Assembly (NCBI RefSeq): GCF_014839805.1
Contig: NC_051119.1
Coordinates: 7,805,245-7,869,244 of the forward strand
DNA: 64,000 nt
Direction of reading: 5' to 3'
Source: Manduca sexta
Taxonomy: Eukaryota; Arthropoda; Insecta; Lepidoptera; Sphingidae
The notes under the pieces are model-generated. The model made no database searches and was not told the origin of the DNA. It was given only the letters and a program-made list of their open reading frames with translations. The number at the start of each line of letters is the position of its first letter. The stretch's first letter is position 1. Both the position numbers and the translations under genes were made by a program. Of this stretch, positions 53,701 through 64,000 are shown piece after piece.

Positions 53701-56076
53701 ATACTTGTTATGTGAAATTCTTTTTTGGTTTTGAGTGGTTTTTGAAGGTGGTTTAATTTTTGTTTAAATTATTTTTAATATTACACTGTTTACATTTTGC
53801 AAAATTACCTTTAACTTGATAAAAAAAATGACCAAATTAAATTACTTTGGACGCATTTTGTCCTTATAAATTAATTTAGTACGTAACACAACACTTTTCC
53901 TTTACTTTATTAAATTAAGTAAGTACCTACCTACTCCTAAATAAAAAAAATATTATGTATGAATGAGGTTATGTTATGACTAAAAATAACATATATATTA
54001 TATAAGATTCACGTGGCGGGTGAGCGATGAAACAAAACCTGTCGGTACATATTATCCGAAACTTATCCGAAACTATTATACCGGATACGGTTACGGTTAC
54101 GGATATATTTTTATTTCGGATATCCGATAGTTTCGGTTACGGTTACGGAGCTCCATAACATCCCTGGTTGACCGTACGGAATATTAAGAATGGATTTAGT
54201 GAATTCATTCGAGTTTCGACGTGTAGGAATAATTGATCAAGCAAGTCAAGTCAAACATTTAGGATTTAGGTTGCTTCACATTTGGCTACTTTTTTATAAT
54301 TTCTAGGGGGGGGTAACTGTCTCTCTTTGCCTCTCCTTGGCGATGCTCTTGCTTGAAGCCTTGCTAATAATTTATTGGACGAAAGCGCTGCAGTAACAAA
54401 ATTATAACTTCATCTGGTGGTAGGATATATTTTATATCTGCTCGAATAGCGACCACCGTACACGAAGTATTAAAACCTGCCATAAGGTAAGTGTGTCGTG
54501 TTCCAGGATCAGCCTGTGTACATCCGGATCCAACAGGCCGGCATAATTGTGTCGACTGCCGATGGATAATCATCTCGTAGTCGATATTCTATTGGATCCC
54601 ACACCAATTACCATCAGGTGTAGTGGGATCAAATACCGTGCATGTGAAAAAAAAAACTTACCAAGATCAGACAGCATATAACTTTGCAAGTAGCTCCGAT
54701 GCAACCAGTAATGCCAAACACGAATATTACTACACCAGCCACTATAAGCGGTATTACTAATACTTTCAAATCAGATACATCTGGTAGATCCTCAATTTGT
54801 AGTGCTTCCAGACTTGAATCTATAAAAACCTTGATTAAGACCCCAGCTCCCGTTGCAAGTCCACCTAAAAGCTAAAAATAACATTTTCATCGTAGATACT
54901 ACGTAGGGTTATTGCGTTGTATGTTACCTTTACTATTATATAAAGCTGAAAAGCTTGTTTGTTTATTTGAACACGCTAATCTCAGGAACTACTGGTTTGA
55001 ATTGAAAAAAATCTTCTATTATTGGATAACCCATTTATCGAGGAAGGCTATACGGTATATAACATTACGGTATGACCAATAAGAGCGGAACAGTAATGAA
55101 AAATGTTGCAAAACCGGGGAAATCATTTTGAGACCTTCGGCGGTACGCGCTGCCTAAACAATTAAAATTAGACAACAGTCACCTATGACGGAAATCTATT
55201 ATAAAATCAAGTCCACCGCTGTATCTGCCTGAACGTAATAAACTTAAAAACTACCCAACTGATTTCTATAAAATTTCGTATAGATATAGTTAGAGACTAT
55301 TTGAAGGACATAGGATACTTTCTATCCCGGGAAAATATATAAAGGGACTTTTGCCGGGAAAACTCTTTCACACGAGCGAAGTCGCAATCAAAAGTTATTT
55401 TTAACGAATATATCAGAAATGAGTATCAGAAAATTATTAGCTTAAGTATTCTTCTTTTAAATAATACAGTCCCCTTTTTTGTTTATGAAACGTAAATACT
55501 ATTTTTGTAATTTACATAATAAATTTAAATATTGTGAGATATCATTCATATACCTAAATTCCACATTTGTAAATTCCTTCTTTCTTTCTTCTATTATAGT
55601 TCGAGAGTTTCAAAACTTTAAATATATGTAAATAAAAAAATAATCGATCCAACTATAGTGGTAAATGTAGTACATTATGCCGGGTTAGTAGGGGAAGATG
55701 TTCTACAGTGGATCACTTTTATTATAAAGCCATTTTGAATATTTCTTCATACTTGGACGAAGATTTATAATTCAATATGAAATGGCATTGATATTTCATG
55801 AGATAAACTGGAGATTCCGCAATATAACTATTATTTCTATAAATCAAAAACTACGAAGAATAATAAGGTTCTACACCCATTTTATAATAAAAATCTATAG
55901 AATAACATAGGTTCCATTCCAATCGCCTTCCAATTTTTTTATGTCATTCCCAAAGTAGAGAATGCCTTTATACTATAATATTATACATTTACCTTAATAG
56001 GCACAATACTTACCATTATCACTAAATTAGATATGAAAACCACAATTTGTGCCAGCACAACGAAACACCCACACAT
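50785..56076 (-). CDS. Tetraspanin, 5 exons, 244 aa
   Basis: Four-pass membrane scaffold protein. Exons from the 5' end: 56014-56076, 54662-54871, 51968-52132, 51425-51667, 50785-50838; all are multiples of three and join in phase 0. Start MCGCFVVLAQIVVFISNLVI; TM1 spans the first junction; a short first loop follows; TM2 is VLVIPLIVAGVVIFVFGITG then CIGATCK; TM3 is VAGFVILAVMTIYLLVKW. The large loop contains LQCCGVNG (the tetraspanin CCG motif), PTCC and NITCHSIGC, giving six conserved-type cysteines, plus several N-glycosylation sequons. TM4 is IFKIALIVIVCIEIVTIGF, with tail DMLIACSKKKK. The length is typical for the family. I cannot assign a specific subfamily member. Confidence 0.9.
51170..51330 (-). 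mobile_element. Old reversed SINE fragment
   Basis: The reverse complement reads GGCGTTGTTGTATTGTGTGC then CGGTTTCGATTCCCGAG, an A/B-box arrangement, followed by ACCCGGGTCTGGAATTGTGC as in family A. Sits in the last tetraspanin intron. Confidence 0.5.
51425..51667 (-). CDS. Tetraspanin exon with CCG motif and start of TM4
   Basis: Acceptor TTATTTTAG, donor GTTAGT. It encodes LQCCGVNGTDSYVAAGLPIP, then PTCCTNN, NITCHSIGC and the start of TM4. The CCG plus paired downstream Cys is the signature of the tetraspanin large extracellular loop. Confidence 0.88.
52357..54166. mobile_element. 1.8-kb non-autonomous hAT-like transposon in a tetraspanin intron
   Basis: TIRs CAGGGATGTTATGGA (52357-52371) and TCCATAACATCCCTG (54152-54166), flanked by the perfect 8-bp duplication GTTGACCG (52349-52356 and 54167-54174), as expected of the hAT superfamily. 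Both ends have arrays of GGATACGG / CGGTTACGGATA subterminal motifs. The interior contains three diverged copies of an ACACCTTTTCCC...GGGGTA segment (about 52975, 53108, 53438) and a CCGACTTCAAAAAAGGAG LINE-like piece, but no transposase ORF. Confidence 0.85.
54370..54640 (-). repeat. Family D repeat, reverse copy
   Basis: Contains TGTTCCAGGATCAGCCTGTG, ATCCAACAGGCCGGCATAAT and ACCATCAGGTGTAGTGGGAT; the same family as 3878-4110. Adjacent to the tetraspanin exon ending at 54662. Confidence 0.6.
54940..55400 (+). repeat. LINE-like dispersed repeat, single-unit copy
   Basis: TATAAAGCTGAAAAGCTTGT, AATCTCAGGAACTACTGGTT, GGATAACCCATTTATCG, CCAATAAGAGCGGAACAGTA, and the tail ACACGAGCGAAGTCGCAATC. 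One copy of the segment tandemly amplified at 19880-20840. Another is at 57865-58345. First tetraspanin intron. Confidence 0.65.
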
Positions 56077-57135
56077 TTTGAATACAAGTTGATTTAACAA
56101 TTCACACGTTAGTTTTCTAAGCAGTTGCTATTTAAAATGAATCATTATACTAAATATATGAAGTACCTAACACATCGATTAGAGGAAAATGGTGACCACA
56201 TTTTATTATTATTAGGGGTATCTAGAGGTATTTTTTCTTAATGCTAAAAACATAGTTCATAAATTATATGATTAGTACCTACACAATTCATATAGTATAA
56301 TGTTTTCAATAGGTAATTCCATGAATATTATCAAATATCTAAGTGTTGATAAAGTACTCCGGGTATCTTACTAATTATGACATAACAATGTAATTCGAGT
56401 GTCTTTTAATGGCATGGTTCCGTGATATTTACTCTAAGTGTAATTAGTATACTACACTAACATATTTACATTTGTTTCAAGGCAGAATTGAATATATTAT
56501 AACAAAGATTTTATTTGAAAAGTGGGTATGTACCTAAATATTAAAATTTTTGAATATTGCATTGAAATACGTTATATTGTTTCATTTGTACGCCAAAAAT
56601 GTAGCCTAGTAGATATTCACTTGGTGTATAGAAAACACAGTTTCATACGTCTGATAGGTTGGAGATAAAAGAACTAGGGAATCAAAAATCGTTAAATTAT
56701 GCACACCAGTGCCAATGTAGAGCAGTACTAAGAATAGATTTTTAGGAAGCCATAAAAGAAAAAAAAATACAAATAATAGAAGCTTTTAAGCTCTCGATTC
56801 CATTTTATTTCATATTCAATGAGTTAAATAAATAAAATAAACTACGTCTTTCAATACTATTGTTTGCCATTCATGGTTCACTAGACATTATTCGCGATTA
56901 CACCCGTGTGCATAAGTCTTTACAGCTATCAAAATTTTATAAATCACTGTACCGTTCCAAAGAGCCATCGATTAAAAATGTGATCATAAAATTATATTTT
57001 GTCCCACGGTGGTAAATTACCGATATAAAAGTAAACTATGTGTCAATGTACATCGGCTTTCTTTGTTGTAAATTTCATTCAAATCCGTTCAGTCGTTTCT
57101 GCGTAATACAAACATCCAAACTTTTTAGCAAAATA
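56077..57135. other. Upstream region of the tetraspanin gene
   Basis: AT-rich, no ORF or clear repeat seen. CAAAATG at the tetraspanin start is a reasonable insect initiation context. I cannot point to a specific promoter motif. Confidence 0.4.
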
Positions 57136-57146
57136 TATTTATAATG

Positions 57147-57412
57147 GACTGCCTCGGTGGCGTAGTTGTACTGCATGCGCGGTACGGCAGCGCTCTGAGG
57201 TCCTGGGTTCGAATCCCAGGTCGGGCAAAGTGATATTTAGTGTTTTTCTGCTCAGTATCAGCCCGGAGTCTGGAATTTGTGCCCGATATGGCGATAGGCT
57301 CGCCCCCTATCACATCATGGGACGGAACACACTTGGCGAAAAGTGGGTGCCATGGTTGCGTTTCTCTGCATACCCCTTCGGGGATAAAATGCGTGATGTT
57401 GTGTGTGTGTTG
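57147..57412 (+). mobile_element. Young tRNA-derived SINE (family A) with target-site duplication
   Basis: Near-identical to 12505-12771: GCCTCGGTGGCGTAGTTGTA, GGTTCGAATCCCAGG, GGGACGGAACACACTTGG, with a short TG tail. Flanked by a perfect TATTTATAATG duplication (57136-57146 and 57413-57423). Confidence 0.87.
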
Positions 57413-57864
57413 TATTTATAATGTACATGTACTATTAGGTAATAGGAATTAAGATTTACATGTAGTCCCTGCAAGTCAGTTAGGTGTTATGTTAAGAAAA
57501 TCGTTCTTTGCTATTTTGTAACTGGGTATGGCAATCATTTTAAAATATTGTAGTCTGCTAACCCAGGCTAGGTAGATTCTTTGGAAAGCCAAAATCTATA
57601 CGGGGCCTTGCAGCGTCTGTATGTAGTAACCTTAATATGAATCAGAAAATCGATTCAGTTTTATCGAACAAGGATCTGGAGTATTGTGATAAGCATGAGG
57701 AGCTTGAGTGTGAAGTATGCTATTGGTACAGATTGTATTATCTAAGTAATTAAAATTAAAATTTCAATGCGAAATAAATGCAGAGCCCCAAAAATTCAGA
57801 GAAATATTTATAGCTATAAAAACCTCAAAAGACCAAGCTCCTTAAATGAAGATTTAAGAAAAAA

Positions 57865-58345
57865 ACCTCAAAAGTTTGTTTGTTTGAATGCGCTAATCTC
57901 ACGAACTACTGGTTCGAATTGAAAAAGATTGTAGTGTTGGATAGCCTATTTATCGAGGAAGGCTATATGCTATGTAACCATTGCGTTATGACCAGTAGGA
58001 GCGGAGCATCAATGAAAAATTTTGCAAAAACGAGAAAGAAACTATTTCTTTTGAGAGCTTCTGTTGCATGCGCTGTATAAACGGTTACATACGTAACAAA
58101 AATGTATGATGGAATTATTACTCTTAAAACGTTCTAAAAATATATTATAAAACAAATTCCCGCGCCCCGTCTGTCTGCATGTCTGAACGCTTTAAATTCA
58201 AAAATTGCCCAACGGATTTCGATGTTTTTTTTATGGCGAAAGTTTGACACCCTGGGAAGAACACTTTCTATCCTGGAAAAATATTTAGTGGGACTTCTAT
58301 CCCGGAAAAACTTTGTCACGGGCAGAGCTGCGAGCAAAAGCTAGT
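57865..58345 (+). repeat. LINE-like dispersed repeat, single-unit copy
   Basis: AGTTTGTTTGTTTGAATGCG, TCTCACGAACTACTGGTTCG, CCAGTAGGAGCGGAGCATCA, and the tail AGCTGCGAGCAAAAGCTAGT. Same family as 19880-21190 and 54940-55400. Confidence 0.65.
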
Positions 58346-58349
58346 AATC

Positions 58350-60732
58350 ATACTCTAAAACAAAAGAGGTGTATTTATATTAATTACACATTATTATACC
58401 GATGATTTCCTTTCAACTCACTCGGACACTACGAACGAGAATTATGGGATTTATAAAATGGGATTTAGACTTCTAAGTAGAACAGCATCTGGCGAGTATT
58501 ATAGGTTTCGAATAAATAAGAATGCTGTGATGCAAGAGATGACTAGCTCCGCTAATAATGGTTACTTTAACATGAGACAAAGTGATAATAACGAACAATA
58601 TAACGGTTATTGGTAAGGTATTACGTACAAGTAAGGTAAGTACAACATTGTTAAAAGGAAGATATTGCATTAGAGAATTATGTCCAATTGTGTTATTATA
58701 TGATAATTAAGGATAAATATAGATAAATAAAAATGGGTGGTAGGATATTTTGAAACAGCCCGGAGAGGGACTACGGCTTATAAGATGTGAAATTAAAAAT
58801 AGCTCATATAAATGTGTTGCTTATTGTGATCAGAATTCAGTACTAGAGCGTATTCAGTATCGAATAGGCGATTTGTCATAATTGGCAAGAGATAACAATA
58901 TTAAACAGGATGTGTAAGAATGGCTCTGAAATTAGTGTATCCGGAATCAAAGATAAACTTGACAAAATGATTTGGTATTGGTATTTGATAAGGATTTTTT
59001 TGAAAGTAATAATTGTATTTACGTCGACGCTGTCCAATGATAGCGATCAATAATTTATAGTACGTAGATACTATGCCAAAATTGCTGTGATTAGATTAGT
59101 TATGATTACGAAAGTTGTTTACGATTTAAACATAGTTTTTGTTTAATTAAAATTTGGTTGATCTTCACTAGATATGTACAGTCAGCCTCAAATGAAAGTA
59201 TACGCGGATGAAGACCAACTTGTTTCCCCAGTTTGTTTTTAACCGCCTTGGATATAAAATTATAGGTATATGTCATGCACATCTTATGGATATTTTAATA
59301 TAAACATTTAAAATCGAATGAGCCTATTTCGAAACACTAGATACCTACTTATGTAGTACATACAGTCAGCTACAACAGCAGCTGAATAAAATTAAAACTT
59401 CAAATCGCTTATAAACGTTAATTGACATATTTTTTTTTTATGTGAAATAAAGTATATTTCCTCTTATAGCATCCGGTGAAAATAATGCCCAAACCAACCA
59501 ATTACACGCTGTGCCGTTGCGCCGAGCCCAGGTTTCGCCAACACCGCGCACGCGCAAGACGAAATGGCGGGAATCTCCGGCGACGTCATGCACGCGCCAT
59601 TACTCACCCGGCACATTACCGCTAAGTTATTGCGTTTTAAGCTTTGTTATTATTTCCTCCAATAGAAGTTATTGTGAAACGCTTTATTTTTGTAAATAAT
59701 AATAATATTTATAAGCATACAAAAATATATGGGCGATTTGTTCACTTATTTATATAGGTGACTCTACATATAGATAATTACAGGTATAGTATGTATGATA
59801 TATAAATTGCACACTCAACGGATAAGATAACTAACTAAGTATATACAAGTGGAAACCCCCCTATCAGCATGAGCCCTTGATAGAATCGTCATTAAACGTG
59901 ATAATGATGACTCGAAAAAGATAAATATTTACAATATAGGTTGGTATATTTTGTAGTATTTTTCCGGATGTAGACGTATGGATTTTTTGTAATGTAACGA
60001 AATATTACGTTTTGTGGACAAAATATATTTTATCAACATCTCACCGTAGGGCGTTGCTTTATTCTCAGACTATAAAGATATCAAATCCTCATACATATGA
60101 CTTTTAAAAACTAGGCCGGGTCTCCGAATTTAATCTACAGAGACCTATCAACATAAAAATCTATATATAAAATCTCGGTCACCATAGAATTTAGTTGATA
60201 AACTTTATGATTGTATTGATAAAAACAATATTATATTTTTGCTTTGCATGCCAGATATAAAATATCTACTCTGCATATCTCTACAGATTGATTTATCTCG
60301 GAATAACAATTCTAAAAGATGAAACATAAAATTATACAACACGTATGTCGTATTATAAAATGTTGTCTCTTTTAGTTTGCATGATTTGGTGACAAACTTT
60401 TAAGTGTGACAAACATATTTTTCCTTAGGATCCCCTATGATGCGATTGGTATAATGGATAGTGGTAGGTTTCAGAGCTTTCGGGTGTAAACGCTGTGATA
60501 CGCTGAATTGATTTGTCTGATCATGTGCACCCGATGAATTACTTTTGGTATAATTACTCTATGGTACCACGAATACAACACTATTGTTACTTTGACATTT
60601 CTATTCACAATTGTCATTTGTCAATATTTTGTCATATTCATTCAATACCGTTCAAATCATTCAAATTGTCACTTTATTGCAAAACACTGCTAAATATTTT
60701 TTACGTTTTCAAATCCCAATAATATTACTAAA
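58350..60732. other. Intergenic region before the unknown gene, with presumed promoter
   Basis: AT-rich, without exons I can support. A short GC-rich patch (about 59500-59620) yields a 62-codon ORF with no features. The 5' flank of 60733 holds TACTAAAATGGCAG around the start codon, a good initiation context. No TATA box is obvious. Confidence 0.45.
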
Positions 60733-63700
60733 ATGGCAGACGCCGACTGTGAGATAGAGTACTTAGATGAAGACGCGGAAATCGTACAACAATGCTTTCA
60801 AACTCCGCGTGTGCCAGAGGTTGTTGTTACTAAAGACACTCCGTTACTCGTAGAAAGGGCAGAGAAAAGACGAAAAAGAAAAAAAGACGACGACTCCGAC
60901 TATGATCCGAGCGAAGATTACGTTCCGCCGAGCCCTCCGAATCCTAAAAATAAGAAAAAACGGCATGGGTTAAAAAGGTCTTTTAAAGTAGAGCGCGAAA
61001 TGAACGTTCCAAATTTAAAAGGCATAAAGAAAATAATTAAAGAGAACCAATTGTTGTCTACAGAGGAACAGCTCGCTATACGAAAGAAATTGAATATCCG
61101 AATACCAGATTACGATGATCCCTTATGTCTGCCCGTTAAGGCTTTGAGGCAAGAGGAGAATGATCTGAAGAGGTTAAATGTGTGGAATAATGTTTGTCTG
61201 GAGCATTTTAAGCACTGCGATACGATGCTACGGCCCGAGCGGGGCGAAACAAAGAGCTCCGTGAGGAGTGTTGTGCTCAGGAATGTTATGAACAAGCAGA
61301 CTAGTTAGTTATGACTTTTTTTTTTATTGATGTGAATGACGAGACGTGCTTGCCGTTCGCCTGATGGTAAGCGATACGACCGCCCATAAACAGTAGAAAC
61401 ACCATCCATCACCTTGAAATACAAAATGTTGTTTAGTATTCCACTGCGCTCGCTATCCTGAGACATGACATGTTAAGTCTCATTAAGTCCAGTTACACTA
61501 GCTTCAATCAAACCGGAACACATCAATGACTAGACACTGTTGCTTGGTGGCAGAAATAGACATTGCGGTGGTACCTACCCAGGTAGACTTAGAAATGAGA
61601 GACCTACCGCCAGCACAATGATTATTATATTTGGTAAAAAGGTAAACAAGAATAATTGCATTTCTGGTATGGACTAAGACACCATTATGTCCACTGCAAA
61701 AGTAATGTTAATTTAAGGCGATACCTCAAGGTCCATTTTCATACATTTTGTTTCGGCTTTAATCTGGGTAACTAAACAAGTATTGGCAAGTAAAGAATTT
61801 AAATTCATTCAACTAATCACTAACTAGACGTGAATTTAAATTCTTTACTTGCCAATACTTTTAATTACAATAAACAAAATATAAAACTTATTGAAACATC
61901 ACATGAAAATATTTTTCAACTCACTCAAACATTTACAGTGCCAGAAATGTTGCCATATTGTCTTTGTTTCCACAATTCCTGCCTTTGATACTGTTTTGTT
62001 GTGATGTTTATGTTAGTGAGTAGGTAAACGATCTTTTAAACTACTGAACTGTTTAAAAAAAATCTTAATAAAAAGTCATTCAAGGTGTAACACTGTAAAT
62101 TAGGAAATCATTACTGTAGTCAAAACTATTTATAAAAGTTAAGAACATATGTTAATGCTTTACTAAACTATGGGGTGTTGGAAGTGTTATTCACTCAAGA
62201 ACAGTGTTCCTAGCTTTACAAGCTGGTAGTCCATAGAATAGTGATTAGTTTGTCAGTAGATAGTAGTAGAGTCAACTATTTATAATAGTTGTCAATGGAG
62301 AAATCCTCACTGCCTAACTGAAACTCAAAAGATGGAAAGTCCAAACAAATGAATAGCATAAATGTGAATGACGGATTGCAATTTTGAGCAGGATTACCAA
62401 AAAAAGTAAAAAAAAATCAGGCAAACCCTTTAATATCATGAAAACCATTTTCACTGTAATATAATAACAATATTACAGGGAAAGTGGAAACAACAATATG
62501 GAGCAAGACAAGTGTTGAAAATGAAGATGGGGACAAAAAATCAGAGATATTCCAGTGTGTGTTGCCCAAATATAAGGAGAAAAAGGTTCTGAATGCAGTT
62601 ATGATGTCATCACGGAAGACTAAAGCGTTCCACGTCATTGATGAGGTATGTTCATATTTTTTTTAATTGCTCTTGAGTAGTTCACTTACATACATACATA
62701 GTTTCAATCCTCTAACCCATAGGGGTAGGCAGAGACTATGGCTTGTCACTTTGCATGTTTCTGGCATACTTCTCTCGCTTTCTCCACCTTTATCAATCTT
62801 TGCAAGCATCCCCACTGGTCTGGGTACTTTTGACCTGGCCTTTACTAAGAATGTCAGATATCTGACATTTGAAGTTGGTGCGGTACACTAGTAAGTCACT
62901 TGATTTATGATACTTAGTCATTAAATATCAACAATATCATAAAAATTAAGGATGCACTGTCAACTTTAGATAAAAAGTGTAAGCATCAGAATAAGAGTAA
63001 AGTTTGGCTCATCACTACTGTGGACAAATGTGGTCATTTGTTATTTCTGTATTCAAAGTTCACAAATCATGGGATTTTATTTATATTCTGATAGATCAAA
63101 GAAATAAAATAAGCATTGAAAAGTTTGAGGTGGCTATAATAATTTTTATATAAGTGTGACATAGTTTCATAAACTATGTCACACTTTTATTAAAAAAATA
63201 CAACTTATACCTGACTTTTAAAATAGGAGGATATTTTCAATTCATGTTTTTATTTTTTTTACATATTTCTTTGAGATTAGTGGGGCGATGCGCAGAATTC
63301 CTTTTTTAATTGGTAAATGTAGCAAAATCATAATAATATATTCATATATTTTAAATTCAGCTTAGATGGATTCATTCATAGTCACTAACCATTATTATTT
63401 TTTGTTTCAGGTAATACTGACAAAGGAGGAACACAAAGACGGAGAGGCGCTGGTGGCGTACAAACCGAGGGAAGCTATATCATCTGTCTACATGATGTTT
63501 GATAATGGGTAATAGTATAGCTAAGTAATAACTGTTATGATTTACAGTTGCTTTTATATGAGACGTGGTGTGGCTCGTCACTTCGCCCGCTTAAAAAGCC
63601 TTTACTGCTACAAAAGATCCTAAATAATTGCAATTTATAGCGCCTGTTGACATCAGTGACATCTATTTAAAAATACATTGGACTAAATGACTGGAGTATA

Positions 63701-64000
63701 AGTATTTTATGTGTGTTAATTCAGGCCATGGACTATCCTTGTGTAAAATTTCAACCAAATCCATGCAGCTGTATCTACATTTACTTCTAATCGATTTTTT
63801 TTTTCAAAATTATGATTTTAGCAAGAAAAGATAACATGTTTGACTACGAAGGATTTTTGGAAATTTGTCCCTTTAATCTATTTAATGATTAATAGCTATT
63901 AGATAATTAAATAAAATTCTTTAGAAGCACAAATTTTTACACCAAAAATAATAATTAAAATTTTATTCCACAGTAAAAGCACAGACAGTATGGACGGTAC
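60733..64000 (+). CDS. Unrecognised charged, probably nuclear protein (partial, first 4 exons)
   Basis: Exons 60733-61303, 62479-62645, 63411-63508 and 63974 to the window edge. The first ORF appears to stop at 61308, but a GTTAGT donor at 61304 joins CAGACTA to GGAAAGTGG in phase 1, the only phase of the next exon without a stop. It starts MADADCEIEYLDEDAEIVQQ, with a basic KRRKRKK stretch resembling a nuclear signal, DYDPSEDYVPPSPPNPKNKK, then a more structured region (DDPLCLPVKALRQEENDLKR, VLRNVMNKQTRKVETTIWSK, KYKEKKVLNAVMMSSRKTKA, VILTKEEHKDGEALVAYKPR). At least 287 codons are in the window. I recognise no domain. Confidence 0.78.
61713..61864 (+). mobile_element. TTAA fold-back MITE, rearranged copy
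   Basis: Left TTAAGGCGATACCTCAAGGT, then TATTGGCAAGTAAAGAATTT AAATTC followed at once by its own reverse complement (GAATTTAAATTCTTTACTTG CCAATA), ending TTTTAA. Both ends carry TTAA. In the first intron of the unknown gene. Confidence 0.65.

Noticed and set aside
60440..60505. tRNA-like start ATTGGTATAATGGATAGTGG
   Set aside because: Resembles an A box, but no B box (GGTTCRANTCC) follows and no cloverleaf can be drawn.

Overview
This is a eukaryotic, AT-rich window with short coding exons, long introns, and many tRNA-derived SINEs, MITEs and RTE-type LINE relics. The repeat families and the proteins point to an insect, most likely a moth or butterfly (Lepidoptera). Real coding sequence sits in spliced exons that only emerge after both strands are read with GT-AG (and one GC-AG) splice sites and checked for codon phase. 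I see no CRISPR array, bacterial operon, rRNA or convincing tRNA gene.

Four genes are supported. (1) Plus strand, 4551-19005: an endoplasmic reticulum metallopeptidase 1 (ERMP1/Fxna-like, M28 family) gene. Seventeen exons join without any phase break into 846 codons plus stop; only the initiating exon is missing. (2) Minus strand, 28070-48825: an RBM33-like RNA-binding protein. Twenty exons give 907 codons plus stop. It has an acidic DLLGDDL-type N-terminus, an RGG patch, the INPHFKG motif, a charged helix and a split C-terminal RRM-like fold. (3) Minus strand, 50785-56076: a five-exon, 244-aa tetraspanin with a CCG motif and four membrane segments. (4) Plus strand, 60733 to the window edge: the first four exons of an unrecognised charged, probably nuclear protein that continues past 64000.

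Layout: 1-4550 is repeat-rich sequence upstream of ERMP1. At 4551-19005 ERMP1 carries repeat-filled introns, including LINE 3' ends abutting two splice acceptors and a decayed duplicate of one exon. At 19006-21640 a TIR element with a nested SINE is followed by a 123-bp tandem array. From 21640 to 27850 is AT-rich sequence with almost no recognisable repeats, probably a long RBM33 3'UTR plus the tail-to-tail intergenic space. At 28070-48825 RBM33 contains a 54-bp minisatellite and several MITEs. At 48826-50784 is the space between two same-strand genes. At 50785-56076 the tetraspanin carries a 1.8-kb hAT-like element in an intron. At 56077-60732 is the space between two divergent genes.

The genes are unrelated in pathway: ER protease, RNA-binding/export factor, membrane scaffold, unknown nuclear protein. 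This is an ordinary gene neighbourhood, not an operon or island. The most notable content is structural: the relic ERMP1 exon, LINE-end splice acceptors, a hAT MITE nine bases after a stop codon, a TTAA-flanked fold-back MITE family, nested insertions and three intronic minisatellites.
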